From JAACFF01 sp963807975 (lineage in GTDB: Bacteria; Chloroflexota; Anaerolineae; Promineifilales; Promineifilaceae): a DNA stretch of 64,000 nt. The first letter of the stretch is position 1, and the number at the start of each line of letters is the position of its first letter. Under the pieces are notes generated by a model, which saw only the letters and a program-made list of their open reading frames with translations, ran no database searches and had not been told where the DNA came from. The stretch lies in contig CAWEDV010000005.1 of NCBI GenBank assembly GCA_963807975.1, forward strand, positions 248,001 to 312,000. Reading direction: 5' to 3'. Positions 16,419 through 24,427 of the stretch are shown in pieces. Both the position numbers and the translations under genes were made by a program.

Positions 16419-18808
16419 TAGGTGCTGGCTTCCGCCTTCTCTCCAACCTTTTCTTTCAAACCACAAGCTACACAATCTTGGCTGCTTTTATTTACCTGAA
16501 CCATAATACCATCGCAGTTCCCATCCGGATCGGCTACCGGTGGCTTCCAGCTCGTCCACTCACAGTCCGGATAACGAGAACAGCCGTACCAAATGCGCCC
16601 TTTCCGCGTCTTGCGTTCTACGATCTCACCTCCGCCATTCGCACATACCACACCAGTCTTAATGAGGATCTGTTCTGTATAGCGACATTTGGGAAAAGTG
16701 CTGCATCCTATAAATCGGCCGTAACGCCCCTCTCTGAAGACCAAAGGATTTCCACATGTCGGGCAGTCCCGACCTACAAATTCTGGCTCCATTTTCAGAT
16801 TCATCTTCGGAATAGCTTCATCCGCCTTCGCCAAATCACTCTCGAATTTTGTATAAAACTCACTGATCACCGGGACCCATTGATCGCCGTCCGCAATACC
16901 ATCCAACTGACTTTCCATACGTGCCGTAAAATCTGCCGATAAAATATCCGGAAAATACTCCACCAACAGATCGTTGACAATGGCTCCCGTTTCCGTAGGC
17001 ATAAGTCGTCGTTTTTCTCGATCCACATATCCCCGTTTCTGGATTGTGGTAATGATCGAAGCATAGGTACTGGGACGCCCAATACCATTTTCTTCCAACG
17101 CTTTTACCAAAGATGCCTCGCTGTAACGCGGTGGAGGCTGCGTGAAATGCTGCTCAGGCAGAAGATTGAGCATATCAACATCCTCACCCTCCTGCAGATT
17201 GCTGGGTACAGGATGCTCAAGGTCCACATTCTCCGGCAAGTCCTCTGGACGGCTTTCCTCGTATAGCATCAAGAATCCCTTGAAACGCAGCGTCGAGCCG
17301 GTCGCCCGGAACAGGTACGGACGCTCAGTTACAGGCTGTTCCTTCGCCCCCGCATAAATATCCGCCGCAACCGTATCATACAAAGCCGCCGCCATTTGGC
17401 TTGCCACAAATCGTTCCCAGATCAATCTATACAAACGATACTGGTCCCGTTTTAGATACTGCCGCATCTTTTTCGGTGAACGATAAACTGATGTCGGTCT
17501 GACTGCCTCATGCGCTTCCTGAGCCGCCTTGGCCTTGGTTTTGAAAACCGGTGGCTTGGCTGGAATATACTCCTTGCCATAATGCTCCACCACGAAATCT
17601 CGTGCCTCATTCTGTGCTTCCTTGGCCACAACAACGCTGTCCGTACGCATATAGGTGATCAAACCAACCACCTCATTGGCCCCAATGTCTACCCCCTCAT
17701 ACAACTGCTGGGCAACCCGCATAGTCTTGCTCGTACCGAAACTCAACTTTCGTGAGGCTTCCTGCTGCAAAGTACTGGTCGTAAAAGGCGCCGCAGGTCG
17801 CCGTTTTCGCTTTCCTATCTTCACTTTGCCCACGTTCCAGGCACAGGAAATAAGCCTCTCTAGGTGCGGGTTAACCTGCTCTTCTGTACCTAATTTGGGA
17901 GTTTTACCGTCTAGTTTGTGCAGCTTAGCCGCAAAGTACGGTCTTGGATTATTTGGCCGGTATTCAAGCTGGCTGAGCTCAGCCCCAATCGTCCAGAATT
18001 CCTCAGGTACAAATCCATCGATTTCTCGTTCTCTATCAACCACTAGCCGCACCGCAACTGACTGTACCCTGCCTGCCGACAGCCGCCCTCGCACTTTCCG
18101 CCATAGCAGTGGGCTCAGCTTATAGCCCACCAGCCGGTCCAAAATTCGCCGGGCTTGTTGTGCGTCGACGCGATCCATATCAATTACACGTGGCTCTTCA
18201 AAAGCCTCTAGGATTGCTGGTTTGGTGATCTCATGAAATACAACACGTTTGGTGCGCTCGGGATCCATCTCCGCTGCTTCCCGCACGTGCCAGGCTATCG
18301 CTTCCCCTTCCCGGTCAGGATCTGTTGCCAGGTAGATAGCCTTCGCCTTCGCCGCAGCGCTTTTTAGTTCCTTGACAACCTTTCTTTTATCATTGGGCAC
18401 GCGATATTCAGGTGTAAATTCATGCTCGACATCCACGCTTAATCGTGACTTTAAAAGATCACGTACATGGCCAACGCTCGATTTCACCGTATAGCCCTTG
18501 CCTAAGTAACGGCTGATCGTCCTCGCCTTTGCTGGAGATTCGACGATAACCAGGTTCCCTGAACGACGCATACTCTTCTTGGACGATTTCTTTTTGCTCC
18601 CTTTACGACTTCGCTTTGTTTTTTCTGGTTTGGGCAAAAGTTCATGTGCCGGTGTCCGCCCCATCTTATAAATCGTACCACCGCACACCGCGCATGTTCC
18701 CCTGGTCCCAGGGCTACCTCCCGCTGACCACTCAGCCGCAGCGTTAACCATCTCCCGTTTCTCTTTGCACTTAAAGCAATATCCGTCCAATTCTATTTTT
18801 TTATCCAT
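16418..18808 (-). CDS. topA: DNA topoisomerase I with N-terminal zinc-ribbon extension
   Basis: A 796-residue type IA topoisomerase, which relaxes negative supercoils by a transient 5'-phosphotyrosine break. Residues 1-60 form a four-Cys zinc ribbon (GYCFKCKEKREM ... GTCAVCGG), resembling DUF5679, followed by a Lys/Ser-rich linker. The toprim domain begins at about 84 (LVIVESPAKARTI; DPDREGEAIAWH). The catalytic Tyr is in GLITYMRTDSV (about 387). C-terminal zinc fingers follow from about 700 (CPTCGNPLVF ... CRYTEQI). In the next finger the usual CxxC reads CANG, so one ligand is missing. ATG with a GGCGG Shine-Dalgarno. The stop overlaps the next gene as TAATG. Confidence 0.96.
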   Translation of the reverse strand: MDKKIELDGYCFKCKEKREMVNAAAEWSAGGSPGTRGTCAVCGGTIYKMGRTPAHELLPKPEKTKRSRKGSKKKSSKKSMRRSGNLVIVESPAKARTISRYLGKGYTVKSSVGHVRDLLKSRLSVDVEHEFTPEYRVPNDKRKVVKELKSAAAKAKAIYLATDPDREGEAIAWHVREAAEMDPERTKRVVFHEITKPAILEAFEEPRVIDMDRVDAQQARRILDRLVGYKLSPLLWRKVRGRLSAGRVQSVAVRLVVDREREIDGFVPEEFWTIGAELSQLEYRPNNPRPYFAAKLHKLDGKTPKLGTEEQVNPHLERLISCAWNVGKVKIGKRKRRPAAPFTTSTLQQEASRKLSFGTSKTMRVAQQLYEGVDIGANEVVGLITYMRTDSVVVAKEAQNEARDFVVEHYGKEYIPAKPPVFKTKAKAAQEAHEAVRPTSVYRSPKKMRQYLKRDQYRLYRLIWERFVASQMAAALYDTVAADIYAGAKEQPVTERPYLFRATGSTLRFKGFLMLYEESRPEDLPENVDLEHPVPSNLQEGEDVDMLNLLPEQHFTQPPPRYSEASLVKALEENGIGRPSTYASIITTIQKRGYVDREKRRLMPTETGAIVNDLLVEYFPDILSADFTARMESQLDGIADGDQWVPVISEFYTKFESDLAKADEAIPKMNLKMEPEFVGRDCPTCGNPLVFREGRYGRFIGCSTFPKCRYTEQILIKTGVVCANGGGEIVERKTRKGRIWYGCSRYPDCEWTSWKPPVADPDGNCDGIMVQVNKSSQDCVACGLKEKVGEKAEAST

Positions 18809-18916
18809 ATGCCGCCTTAATAACCAAATACCTCAATAACAAAGACCGGAAAATGCCTGCGAAGCGGCACTTAATTCTCAATCAAAAGCTCTAATTCTGA
18901 TGCCACCAGTTGCAAC

Positions 18917-20047
18917 TTAATTGACTTCTTCATTGCTCAAGTCATCATAAACTGGATCAGGCTCTCGAGCAATAACATAGTTCATTCCCCCAACCTGACG
19001 CACCATACCCTTCAGTTCCATCAAGGTCAAAGTGCTGCTGACGACACTGCTTGTCAGTCCAGTGTTGCGGCTCAGCTCATCCACATGCACCGGCTGTCCA
19101 GACAACTGTCCATAAATCGCTGCCTCATCCTTCGTCTCCGGCAGCGCCAACTGCACAGCCGAATGCTCGAGCACCATGGCCAGATTCAACTCTTCCAGCA
19201 CATCATCTACGGTGGACACGAGCTTCGCGCCCTGTTGAATGAGACGATTCGTGCCCATACTAGCCGGGCTGTTGATGTTTCCCGGTACAGCAAAAACATC
19301 GCGCCCTTGTTCAAGAGCAAATCGCGCCGTGATACTTGCACCGCTCCGCTCTCCGGCCTCAACCACAATGACACCTAGAGAAAGCCCGCTGATGATTCGG
19401 TTCCTTGGTGGAAAATTCTTGGCTTCTGGTTGCACACCAAGGCCATATTCACTGATCACCGCACCATGTCCGTTGACGATCTGCCGCGCCAATGAACGAT
19501 TCTCTGGCGGATAAATACAGTCAGGCCCAGAGCCCAATACCGCGATAGTGCGCCCACCATGATCAAGCGCTGTCTTGTGCGCAACAGCGTCGATTCCACG
19601 TGCCAAACCACTTACAATCGTAACGCCATTCAAAACCAACCCGGTCACCAATTCTTGTGCAACCTGCCGTCCATAGCTGGTCAACCTTCGCGTTCCCACA
19701 ACAGCCACAGCCCAGCGATCGATATCTTCAAGGCTTCCGTGTACATATACCACGGGTGGCGCACCATCAATCTCGCGCAAATAGGAAGGGTATTCCTCTG
19801 AATGCCAGGTAAGAAGAGATACTCCTATTGCCTGAACGTCAGCAAGCTGCTGATCCAGATCGACCTCTCCTCTGGTGATGAAAAAACTATCAATCGCCCG
19901 CTTATCAAGACCTATTTTGCGCAGCTGCTCTTCGCGAGCTTGCCACGCTGATTCTAGATCTCCAAAATAATTAAGCAAGGCTTGGATCTTCGCTGGGCCA
20001 ATACCCTTGACCAGATTAAAACCAAGCCAATATTTCTCTTCTGACAT
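18917..20047 (-). CDS. dprA: DNA-processing protein DprA/Smf
   Basis: A 376-residue protein with three parts: an N-terminal helical SAM-like domain (KGIGPAKIQALLNYFGD), the Rossmann-like DprA core (VAVVGTRRLTSYGRQVA, VSGLARGIDAVAHKTAL, VLGSGPDCIYPPENRSL, SEYGLGVQPEAKNFPPRNRI, VVEAGERSGASITARFAL, FAVPGNINSPAS) and a C-terminal winged helix (about 305-365, LSRNTGLTSSVVSSTLTLMELKG in parts). DprA loads RecA on incoming single-stranded DNA in natural transformation and protects it. No competence genes are visible nearby. It lies about 108 bp upstream of topA, the common dprA-topA pairing. Confidence 0.95.
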   Translation of the reverse strand: MSEEKYWLGFNLVKGIGPAKIQALLNYFGDLESAWQAREEQLRKIGLDKRAIDSFFITRGEVDLDQQLADVQAIGVSLLTWHSEEYPSYLREIDGAPPVVYVHGSLEDIDRWAVAVVGTRRLTSYGRQVAQELVTGLVLNGVTIVSGLARGIDAVAHKTALDHGGRTIAVLGSGPDCIYPPENRSLARQIVNGHGAVISEYGLGVQPEAKNFPPRNRIISGLSLGVIVVEAGERSGASITARFALEQGRDVFAVPGNINSPASMGTNRLIQQGAKLVSTVDDVLEELNLAMVLEHSAVQLALPETKDEAAIYGQLSGQPVHVDELSRNTGLTSSVVSSTLTLMELKGMVRQVGGMNYVIAREPDPVYDDLSNEEVN

Positions 20048-20078
20048 TAGTTTGAGAATATCATGCAGAACTTATGCG

Positions 20079-20645
20079 TCAAGTCGAAAGCAATCCTGGC
20101 AGTAAATGAACGGTCATCTGGCGTTTCTCAAAATCGATCTCTTGCATAACATCGGCCGTATCAGGAATTAATATTTCACCACGGGAACCTTTTAAAACGA
20201 AAACATTATTCGCCCCGGTTTCAATTACCTGCACTAGTTCCCCTAGATACTCACCATCATCGCTGTTAACACGCAGACCGATAAGCTCAAACAAGAAATA
20301 CTCGTTCTCTTCCAAAGGGATAGCCTGATCCTCTCTGACTTGCAGCAATTGGCCGCGCAAGATCTCAACCTCGTTGCGGCTGTCATATCCCTCAAGCTTG
20401 AGCAGCACCCAATTTTTATGGAATCTGACGTACTCCACCGGCACCGGCTGTGGTTGGACCTCGCCAACGTAGATCTCTTCCAACCAGGTATATCGCTCCG
20501 GCATATCCGTATGCGGCACAACGCGAACGGCACCTCTTACCCCATGAGGTTTGCCCACTTGGCCAATCACCAAAAAACGAGGCTCAGTGCTGTTTTCGAC
20601 CGAGCCTCGCTGATTATCGATTCCTCGTTGATCAGATTTACTCAA
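20079..20645 (-). CDS. rimM: Ribosome maturation factor RimM
   Basis: A 188-residue protein: an N-terminal RimM beta-barrel (IGQVGKPHGVRGAVRV ... YVRFHKNWVLLKLEGYDSR) and a C-terminal PRC-barrel (LFELIGLRVNSDDGEYLGEL ... IPDTADVMQEIDFEKR). RimM binds S19 and helps 30S head maturation. The start is a TTG overlapping the khpA stop (TTGA), giving a 20-residue polar N-terminal extension. Internal TTG/GTG codons nearer FLVIGQVG are possible alternatives but lack a Shine-Dalgarno. The extension codes for a perfect 8-bp inverted repeat followed by TTTTTT (see terminator entry). No trmD or rplS follows, unlike the usual rpsP-rimM-trmD-rplS order. Confidence 0.95.
   Translation of the reverse strand: MSKSDQRGIDNQRGSVENSTEPRFLVIGQVGKPHGVRGAVRVVPHTDMPERYTWLEEIYVGEVQPQPVPVEYVRFHKNWVLLKLEGYDSRNEVEILRGQLLQVREDQAIPLEENEYFLFELIGLRVNSDDGEYLGELVQVIETGANNVFVLKGSRGEILIPDTADVMQEIDFEKRQMTVHLLPGLLST
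20572..20609 (-). terminator. Terminator-like hairpin inside the 5' part of rimM
   Basis: On the minus strand CGAGGCTC (20609-20602) pairs perfectly with GAGCCTCG (20585-20578) over a 16-nt loop and is followed by TTTTTT (20577-20572). The geometry is that of an intrinsic terminator, but it lies within codons about 13-25 of rimM as called. It could attenuate transcription beyond khpA when translation is slow. The 8-bp stem with a long loop makes efficiency uncertain. Confidence 0.45.
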
Positions 20646-20884
20646 CGATAGTCATCCTCGACCAATTCCAACGAAACCCGCTTCCCTTGTCGCGTTGCCG
20701 CAACCTGCACCAACCTGCGAATCGAATTGATGATTCGCCCACCCTTTCCAATTACACGACCCATATCACCCTGGGCCACAGAGAGTTCCACGATAGTTAA
20801 AGACCCGTTTTGAATCTCCACCGCCTGAACTTCATCAGGTTGGTCAACCATTGACTTTACAATAAACTCGACGAGCTCTTTCAT
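20642..20884 (-). CDS. khpA: KH-domain RNA-binding protein (KhpA/YlqC family)
   Basis: An 80-residue protein almost wholly made of one KH domain, with the GKGG form of the GXXG loop in MGRVIGKGGRIINSIRRL. KhpA binds RNA, usually with KhpB/Jag, and affects cell division and sRNA-type regulation in Gram-positive bacteria. The order ffh-rpsP-khpA-rimM is a conserved one. A Shine-Dalgarno-like AGGACG lies before the ATG, 10 bp after rpsP. Confidence 0.93.
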   Translation of the reverse strand: MKELVEFIVKSMVDQPDEVQAVEIQNGSLTIVELSVAQGDMGRVIGKGGRIINSIRRLVQVAATRQGKRVSLELVEDDYR

Positions 20885-20894
20885 GGGCGTCCTG

Positions 20895-21284
20895 CTACTC
20901 TTCTTCAGCAGCTATGGTAACTGCAACCGCCGCCGCCATCTCTTCTACGGCCGCTTCGTCTGCCACAGACACAGCTATCGGAACACCTGTGTACTCGGCG
21001 ACCAGTTCGTCCATAACTTCCCCTTGGCGATAACGCTGCAGGCGTCCCATCGTCCCTTGTGCTTCCAACAGACGACGTACCGCATCCGTAGGTTGAGCGC
21101 CAACGCTCAACCAATACAGAGCTCGATCTTCCTTAATCTGGTATTCAATCGGCTCAGTTAGCGGATTGTAATGGCCAAGTCTCTCAACAATTCGGCCGTC
21201 ACGCTTTGATTCAATATCAGCTACCACGACGCGATAGCTCGGTTGTTTTTTCTTGCCTGTACGGCTTAAACGAATACGTAGCAT
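20895..21284 (-). CDS. rpsP: 30S ribosomal protein S16
   Basis: 129 residues. The first 85 or so match bS16 (MLRIRLSRTGKKKQPSYR, VVADIESKRDGRIVERLG, HYNPLTEPI, LSVGAQPTDAVRRLLE). The rest is an Ala/Glu-rich C-terminal tail longer than the usual 80-90 residue protein. It binds 16S rRNA in the body of the small subunit. Between ffh (31 bp) and khpA (10 bp) in one transcript. Confidence 0.97.
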   Translation of the reverse strand: MLRIRLSRTGKKKQPSYRVVVADIESKRDGRIVERLGHYNPLTEPIEYQIKEDRALYWLSVGAQPTDAVRRLLEAQGTMGRLQRYRQGEVMDELVAEYTGVPIAVSVADEAAVEEMAAAVAVTIAAEEE

Positions 21285-21314
21285 TTTCTTATCCTACTCC
21301 CTTTTCGGAATCTA

Positions 21315-22655
21315 TCAAAAACCTTTGCCCAATAATGCTCCCAAGCCACCTGGGCCACGGCGGCCCCCTTTCTTAAACTGTTTCATCATTCTCTGCATAT
21401 CTTTGAACTGTTTAAGCAAGACATTTACATCCTGCACAGTGGTACCCGATCCTGCAGCAATACGTCTTTTACGACTTGCCTTAATAATCTTTGGGCGCCT
21501 GCGCTCATCAATCGTCATCGATTGAATAATGGCTTCAATGCGCTTAAGATCCTTCTCCGCATCGCTCATATCCACTTCTTGCGACAGCTTATTCATTCCA
21601 GGAACCATATCCAGAAGCTTGCCAATCGGTCCCAGCCGTTTGATCTGCTGCATCTGCTTCAAGAAATCTTCCAGATTAAACTCACCGCTCATCAGGCGCT
21701 CGCCCGCAATTTGCGCCTCTTCCTGATCCAACTCTTCCTGGGCTTTTTCGATGAGCGACATAACATCACCCATGCCCAAGATACGATTTACCAACCGCTC
21801 AGGGTGGAAAATCTCAATTGCGTTAAGCTTTTCGCCCGTACCCAGGAACTTGATCGGCACGCCGGTCACTTCACGCATAGAAATAGCCGCGCCGCCGCGT
21901 GCATCACCATCAACCTTGGTCATGATCAGACCGGTGATATCGACAGCATTGTCAAAGTCCGTGGCCACACGCACCGCTTCCTGTCCCGTCATCGCATCCG
22001 CGACAAGCAGCATCTCTATCGGATCGACCTTGGCCTTGATCCTTTTGATCTCGCCCATCATCATTTCGTCGATATTAAGCCGGCCCGCTGTATCGATGAT
22101 CACCGTCGTAGCCCCGGAACGGGCCGCGTTTTTTACACCGTTTTCTGCTACCCTAACCGGATCAGCGTCTGTTCCCTCTTGATATACCGTGATATCCAAC
22201 TGCCGGCCCAGAGTTTCAAGCTGGTCAATTGCCGCCGGTCGGTAAACATCAGCCGCTACCAAAAACGGCCGTCGTCCCTGTTTTCTCAAATGCAAAGCCA
22301 GCTTGGCCGCCATGGTCGTCTTACCCGCACCCTGCAACCCCACCAACATGATCACTGCCGGTGATTGCGCCCCCAAGTTTAGCCGGCCAGGTTCGCCAAG
22401 AGTTGTTACCAGCTCATCGTGAACTATCTTCACAACCTGCTGTCCTGGCGTCAAGCTGCGCATAACCTCATGGCCCACAGCTCTTTCCCGAACGCGCCCT
22501 ACAAATGCCTTTACAACCTTGTAATTGACATCCGCCTCAAGCAGGGCCAGACGCACCTCACGCATGGCTGCATCAACATCAGCTTCAGTCAGCTTGCCAC
22601 GGCGTTGTAGATTGTCGAAAACCGTTTGCAGGCGGTTGCCTAGGGACTCAAACAC
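21315..22655 (-). CDS. ffh: Signal recognition particle protein Ffh
   Basis: A 446-residue SRP54 GTPase with N-domain, G-domain and M-domain of normal length. Motifs: P-loop GLQGAGKTTMAAKLA (about 105-119), DVYRPAAIDQL, DTAGRLNIDEMM, TKVDGDARGGAA, and an M-domain ending in the Gly/Lys-rich KGGRRGPGGLG tail. With 4.5S RNA (not in the window) it delivers ribosome-nascent-chain complexes to FtsY and the translocon. The start is GTG with GGAG 5 nt upstream. A promoter (TTGACG-N17-TAGAAT) lies 41-69 bp before it, so ffh appears to open the ffh-rpsP-khpA-rimM operon. Confidence 0.97.
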   Translation of the reverse strand: MFESLGNRLQTVFDNLQRRGKLTEADVDAAMREVRLALLEADVNYKVVKAFVGRVRERAVGHEVMRSLTPGQQVVKIVHDELVTTLGEPGRLNLGAQSPAVIMLVGLQGAGKTTMAAKLALHLRKQGRRPFLVAADVYRPAAIDQLETLGRQLDITVYQEGTDADPVRVAENGVKNAARSGATTVIIDTAGRLNIDEMMMGEIKRIKAKVDPIEMLLVADAMTGQEAVRVATDFDNAVDITGLIMTKVDGDARGGAAISMREVTGVPIKFLGTGEKLNAIEIFHPERLVNRILGMGDVMSLIEKAQEELDQEEAQIAGERLMSGEFNLEDFLKQMQQIKRLGPIGKLLDMVPGMNKLSQEVDMSDAEKDLKRIEAIIQSMTIDERRRPKIIKASRKRRIAAGSGTTVQDVNVLLKQFKDMQRMMKQFKKGGRRGPGGLGALLGKGF

Positions 22656-22695
22656 AAAATCTCCAGATATGTCAAAAAATAATAAAAGACCACGA

Positions 22696-22724
22696 ATTCT
22701 AGCTTAGCAGAAATCCGACGTCAA
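22696..22724 (-). promoter_or_regulatory. Sigma70-type promoter of ffh operon
   Basis: Read on the minus strand: TTGACG (22724-22719), 17-bp spacer, TAGAAT (22701-22696). Five of six bases match consensus at -35 and five of six at -10, with ideal spacing, 41 bp before the ffh GTG. Confidence 0.65.
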
Positions 22725-22742
22725 GAGAGCTGTTCGACGCGA

Positions 22743-22773
22743 AAACAGGGGCGAACCCATCCAGGTTCGCCCC
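22743..22773 (-). terminator. Intrinsic terminator after metK
   Basis: Minus strand: a perfect 10-bp stem GGGGCGAACC / GGTTCGCCCC with a 6-nt loop, then TGTTTTC. It lies 86 bp beyond the metK stop and just before the ffh promoter, separating the two transcripts. The T tract is short and interrupted. Confidence 0.65.
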
Positions 22774-22858
22774 TAAAGCAATTATATTATACTCAATTGT
22801 CAAGAACAGGAAACATTTCTAACCGAAATCTGACGCCTGAACCACAATTCGGTTTCTC

Positions 22859-24088
22859 TCAAGCAACCGCTGTTTGCAGCTCTGCCGCAGCCTTGCGCAA
22901 TGCCTCGGCCCGATCCGTGTTTTCCCATGGAGCATCGATATCGTCACGTCCGAAATGCCCGAAAGCGGCCGTACTCTGATAAATCGGCCGGCGTAAATCA
23001 AGATCACGAATGATCGCTCCGGGCCGCATATCAAACTGCCCATCGATCAACTCAACCAACTGGTCTGATGCAAAGTTACTCGTTCCAAACGTTTCCACAC
23101 TCATGCTGACTGGCCGGGCGACACCGATCGCATAGGCAAGCTGCACTTCGCATCGATCCGCCAAACCCGCTGCCACAATATTCTTGGCCACCCATCGTGC
23201 AGCATAAGCACCACTGCGGTCGACCTTGGTTGCATCCTTACCACTAAATGCCCCGCCACCATGCCGGCCCATGCCGCCGTAGGTATCAACGATAATCTTA
23301 CGACCTGTCAAGCCTGCATCTCCCATTGGCCCGCCAACCACAAATCGTCCCGTTGGATTAACAAAAATCTTTAGTTCATCGTCAACGAGGTCAGCAGGCA
23401 ATACAGGGTTAATGACATGCTCGATCAAGCCCGCGCGAATTGTCTCATTGTCAACATCAGGAGCATGCTGGGTACTAATCAGAACCGTGTGCACGCGCTT
23501 TGGCACGCCATAAGCGTACTCAATAGTAACCTGAGATTTTCCATCCGGTCGCAGCCAAGGCAATCTACCCTCACGCCGTACCTGGCTCAGTCGTTGAGTT
23601 AAACGGTGGGCCAAGTAAATCGGCAGAGGCATTAAGGCCTCAGTTTCATTGCAAGCGTAACCGAACATCATGCCTTGATCTCCGGCCCCTAAGTCCTCAA
23701 TTTCAGCTTCGCTGTCTCCATTCTTGCGGTATTCCAATGCCATATCTACGCCCTGTGCGATGTCAGGGCTTTGAGCGGCAACAGCCGACATCACGCCGCA
23801 CGTGCTGCCGTCGAATCCCTTGCTGCTGTCATCAAAGCCGATATCGTTGATCACCTTGCGCACCAATTTGTCAAAATCTACATAAGCGGTCGTTGTGATC
23901 TCACCCAGCAGTAAAACGAAGCCGGTCTTGATCGCCGTCTCGCACGCAACTCGCGCCTGGGGATCCTGTTCCAAAATAGCGTCCAGAACCGCATCGCTAA
24001 TCTGGTCACACATTTTATCCGGGTGCCCTTCTGTCACTGATTCAGACGTAAAAAGCAGGCTCGAGGCCTCCATAAAAGTTGTGGTCAT
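22859..24088 (-). CDS. metK: S-adenosylmethionine synthetase
   Basis: A 409-residue enzyme that makes SAM from methionine and ATP. Signatures: FTSESVTEGHPDKMCDQISD at the N-terminus, the GAGDQGMMFGYA hexapeptide region, and GRFVVGGPMGDAGLTGRK with GGGAFSGKDATKVDRSGAY in the C-terminal third. The frame is open to 24166, but the longer version would include the riboswitch terminator hairpin; ATG 24088 (MTTTFMEASS) has GGAGG 10 nt upstream and the family-like N-terminus. Expression is predicted to be switched off by its own product through the SAM-I riboswitch upstream. Confidence 0.97.
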   Translation of the reverse strand: MTTTFMEASSLLFTSESVTEGHPDKMCDQISDAVLDAILEQDPQARVACETAIKTGFVLLLGEITTTAYVDFDKLVRKVINDIGFDDSSKGFDGSTCGVMSAVAAQSPDIAQGVDMALEYRKNGDSEAEIEDLGAGDQGMMFGYACNETEALMPLPIYLAHRLTQRLSQVRREGRLPWLRPDGKSQVTIEYAYGVPKRVHTVLISTQHAPDVDNETIRAGLIEHVINPVLPADLVDDELKIFVNPTGRFVVGGPMGDAGLTGRKIIVDTYGGMGRHGGGAFSGKDATKVDRSGAYAARWVAKNIVAAGLADRCEVQLAYAIGVARPVSMSVETFGTSNFASDQLVELIDGQFDMRPGAIIRDLDLRRPIYQSTAAFGHFGRDDIDAPWENTDRAEALRKAAAELQTAVA

Positions 24089-24124
24089 TTTCCACTTACC
24101 TCCAATATTCGTTCCTTCGAACAT

Positions 24125-24152
24125 GAAAAAAGCCTCTTGGATAGCAAGAGGC
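24125..24152 (-). terminator. Expression-platform terminator of the metK SAM riboswitch
   Basis: Minus strand: GCCTCTTG (24152-24145) pairs with CAAGAGGC (24139-24132) over a 5-nt loop, followed by TTTTTT (24131-24126). The 5' arm GCCTCTT can instead pair with AAGAGGC (24177-24171), which is the 3' side of the riboswitch P1 stem plus its flank. That gives mutually exclusive antiterminator and terminator states: SAM bound holds P1 and lets the terminator form. Confidence 0.85.
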
Positions 24153-24174
24153 ATGTTTTTACACATTGTTGCCT

Positions 24175-24272
24175 CTTATCTTCCAGCGAACGCTGGCGGA
24201 ATTAGCACCTTCCCGGTTCTCCAGGGGTTGCTGCAGTTTCAAAGGGCCGTTCCCTCCACTGCTCCAGATAAG
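24175..24272 (-). ncRNA. SAM-I (S-box) riboswitch
   Basis: On the minus strand the conserved S-box elements occur in order: P1 5' strand CTTATCT, GAGCAGTGGAGGGAACGGCC, the GATGAAACC-like CTTTGAAACTGCAGCAACC, then AAGGTGCTAATTCCGCCAGC, and the P1 3' strand AGATAAG. P1 arms (24272-24266 and 24181-24175) are perfectly complementary. S-box RNAs bind SAM and usually repress by terminating transcription. A strong promoter lies just upstream and the terminator and metK downstream, so the whole circuit is in place. Confidence 0.93.
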
Positions 24273-24306
24273 CGCAAATAGGCTTTATTTAATTATCAAC
24301 ATGGCC

Positions 24307-24334
24307 AGTATAGCCAATCACTGCTTGATGTCAA
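24307..24334 (-). promoter_or_regulatory. Sigma70 promoter of the metK riboswitch transcript
   Basis: Minus strand: TTGACA (24334-24329), 16-bp spacer, TATACT (24312-24307). Full -35 consensus and a good -10, with the expected start about 28 nt before the riboswitch P1. The rest of the 24089-24427 gap up to fabI shows nothing else. Confidence 0.75.
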
Positions 24335-24427
24335 ACAGGGACAGAATCTATATTGTAAAACTAACCTTACAAAATGAGTTACACAGGCCTCGCTATTTGT
24401 CACGCCCACATTTCCAAGCTCGTTCAG

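Noticed and set aside
16419..16475. Longer start for the GT2-GtrA-HprK-like gene at 16475
   Set aside because: The extra residues lie inside topA; the TAATG junction at 16418 is a normal coupled start.
22786..22803. TTGACA and TATAAT on the minus strand near metK 3' end
   Set aside because: The hexamers are only 6 bp apart, which cannot make a sigma70 promoter.
24089..24166. Longer MetK N-terminus from ATG 24166
   Set aside because: It would translate the riboswitch terminator and anti-terminator; the ATG at 24088 has GGAGG and the family N-terminus.
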